A DNA stretch of 5,729 nucleotides from Chitinophagia bacterium (GTDB lineage Bacteria > Bacteroidota > Bacteroidia > Chitinophagales > Chitinophagaceae), in assembly GCA_010027295.1 (NCBI GenBank), contig RGVM01000197.1, forward strand, positions 1 to 5,729. The letters run 5' to 3'. The notes below the pieces were generated by a model. The model did no database searches. It was not told where the DNA came from and saw nothing but the letters and a program-made list of their open reading frames with translations. Every line of letters starts with the position of its first letter. Positions within the stretch are counted from its first letter, which is position 1. Both the position numbers and the translations under genes were made by a program. Below, in pieces: positions 5,155 through 5,729 of the stretch.

Positions 5155-5729
5155 ATGGCTACTGTACTGGCAACGCCCGGAGTCTACATCGAAGAGAAGA
5201 GCGCGTTCGCGTCTTCAGTAGTTCCTGTGGCTACCGCAATCCCCGCCTTCATCGGGTACACCCAGAAGGCCTCCCGTGGGACCAAGTCCCTCCGGAACGT
5301 CCCGACACGCATCACCTCCTTCGCGGAGTTCGAGCAGATGTTCGGGGGTGCTCCGAAGACCCAGTTCAAAGTGGGTGCGGACGGTTCCCTCGAGGCCGTT
5401 CCCGAGACGCGCTTCCTGCTCCACAGTTCCATGAAGCTGTTCTACGCCAACGGCGGGGCCGACGCATGGATAGTGTCGATCGGCGACTACTCTTCGGGTG
5501 TCAATGCCAAAGATTTCAACGACCTGGCGACTGAATCAGGCCTGCCGACGCTGCTGAAATACATGGAGCCCACCCTCCTCGTCATCCCTGAAGCCATCCT
5601 CCTGCCCGAGGCCGAATGCTTCTCCCTTCAGCAGGCGATGATCATGCATTGTGGTTACGCCACGCGCAACCGCTTCGCCGTACTCGACGTGTACAACGGT
5701 GATAAGAAGCGCACCCACGACGACGAGGA
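5155..5729 (+). CDS. Contractile tail sheath protein of an eCIS (5' part, cut by window end)
   Basis: The first 191 codons of a phage-tail-sheath family protein, open to the window edge with no stop. Sheath subunits polymerise around the inner tube in an extended state and contract to drive the tube through the target envelope. The N-terminus has the hallmark TPGVYIEEKSAF (7-18) followed by VATAIPAFIGYTQKA (25-39), typical of Afp/PVC/Bacteroidota-type sheaths. Next come VPTRITSFAEFEQMFGG (49-65), LHSSMKLFYANGGADAWIVS (89-108), PTLLVIPEAILL (139-150) and NRFAVLDVYNGD (172-183), all in family order. The N-terminal strand region is the part that links neighbouring subunits in known sheaths. ATG 5155 is nine bases after the preceding stop, behind an AT-rich leader (AACTTTTCA) without a Shine-Dalgarno, and places the conserved motif at residue 7 as expected. 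Sheaths of this type are often followed by further sheath or tube genes, but that lies outside the window. Confidence 0.95.
   Translation, partial: MATVLATPGVYIEEKSAFASSVVPVATAIPAFIGYTQKASRGTKSLRNVPTRITSFAEFEQMFGGAPKTQFKVGADGSLEAVPETRFLLHSSMKLFYANGGADAWIVSIGDYSSGVNAKDFNDLATESGLPTLLKYMEPTLLVIPEAILLPEAECFSLQQAMIMHCGYATRNRFAVLDVYNGDKKRTHDDE

Noticed and set aside
3551..5729. Reading the sheath locus as a myovirus prophage or a canonical type VI secretion system
   Set aside because: DUF4255 next to an Afp/PVC-like sheath (GVYIEE, TAIPAFIGYT) points to an eCIS-type particle. No phage capsid, integrase or TssB/TssC pattern is visible, although a membrane-anchored Bacteroidota relative of this type cannot be excluded without the downstream genes.

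Overview
The window holds one co-directional run of six genes on the + strand. Its right half is the beginning of a contractile injection system locus of the extracellular type (eCIS; relatives are the Afp/antifeeding prophage, PVC and AlgoCIS particles). The host is probably a GC-rich member of the Bacteroidota/FCB group. Sample lines counted by hand give about 57-65% G+C. None of the five visible start codons has a GGAGG-like Shine-Dalgarno; A-rich leaders precede several of them. The large outer-membrane receptor is of Bacteroidota style, and the injection-system proteins resemble Bacteroidota versions best. The genus cannot be told from this sequence.

Layout: (1) 1-247, the 3' end of an unrecognised gene. 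(2) 267-3296, a 1009-aa TonB-dependent outer-membrane receptor with a signal peptide, a helical repeat-like N-terminal domain, a plug and a barrel. (3) 3303-3530, a 75-aa protein with two predicted membrane helices. (4) 3551-4240, a DUF4255 (Pvc16/Afp16-like) tail terminator or cap protein. (5) 4279-5145, a 288-aa protein of no family I can name, lying between cap and sheath genes and so a candidate structural or cap-adaptor part. (6) 5155 to the window end, the first 191 codons of a contractile tail sheath protein.

The intergenic gaps are 19, 6, 20, 38 and 9 bases, so the run could be one transcript. No terminator-like hairpin of useful strength was seen between genes. A short AT-rich island inside gene 5 (16 G+C of 60 bases at 4861-4920) carries a good match to the Bacteroidota promoter pattern (TTTG, 19 bases, TAnnTTTG with one mismatch). 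It may give the sheath gene and everything downstream its own transcript.

Working together, the sheath would wrap an inner tube encoded further downstream, and the DUF4255 protein would cap the distal end of sheath and tube. Gene 5 may join cap to tube. The less expected part is that an outer-membrane receptor and a small membrane protein sit directly ahead of the particle genes with almost no spacing. Whether they belong functionally to the injection system or are only neighbours cannot be settled from this window. No RNA genes, CRISPR arrays, insertion sequences or attachment sites were seen.
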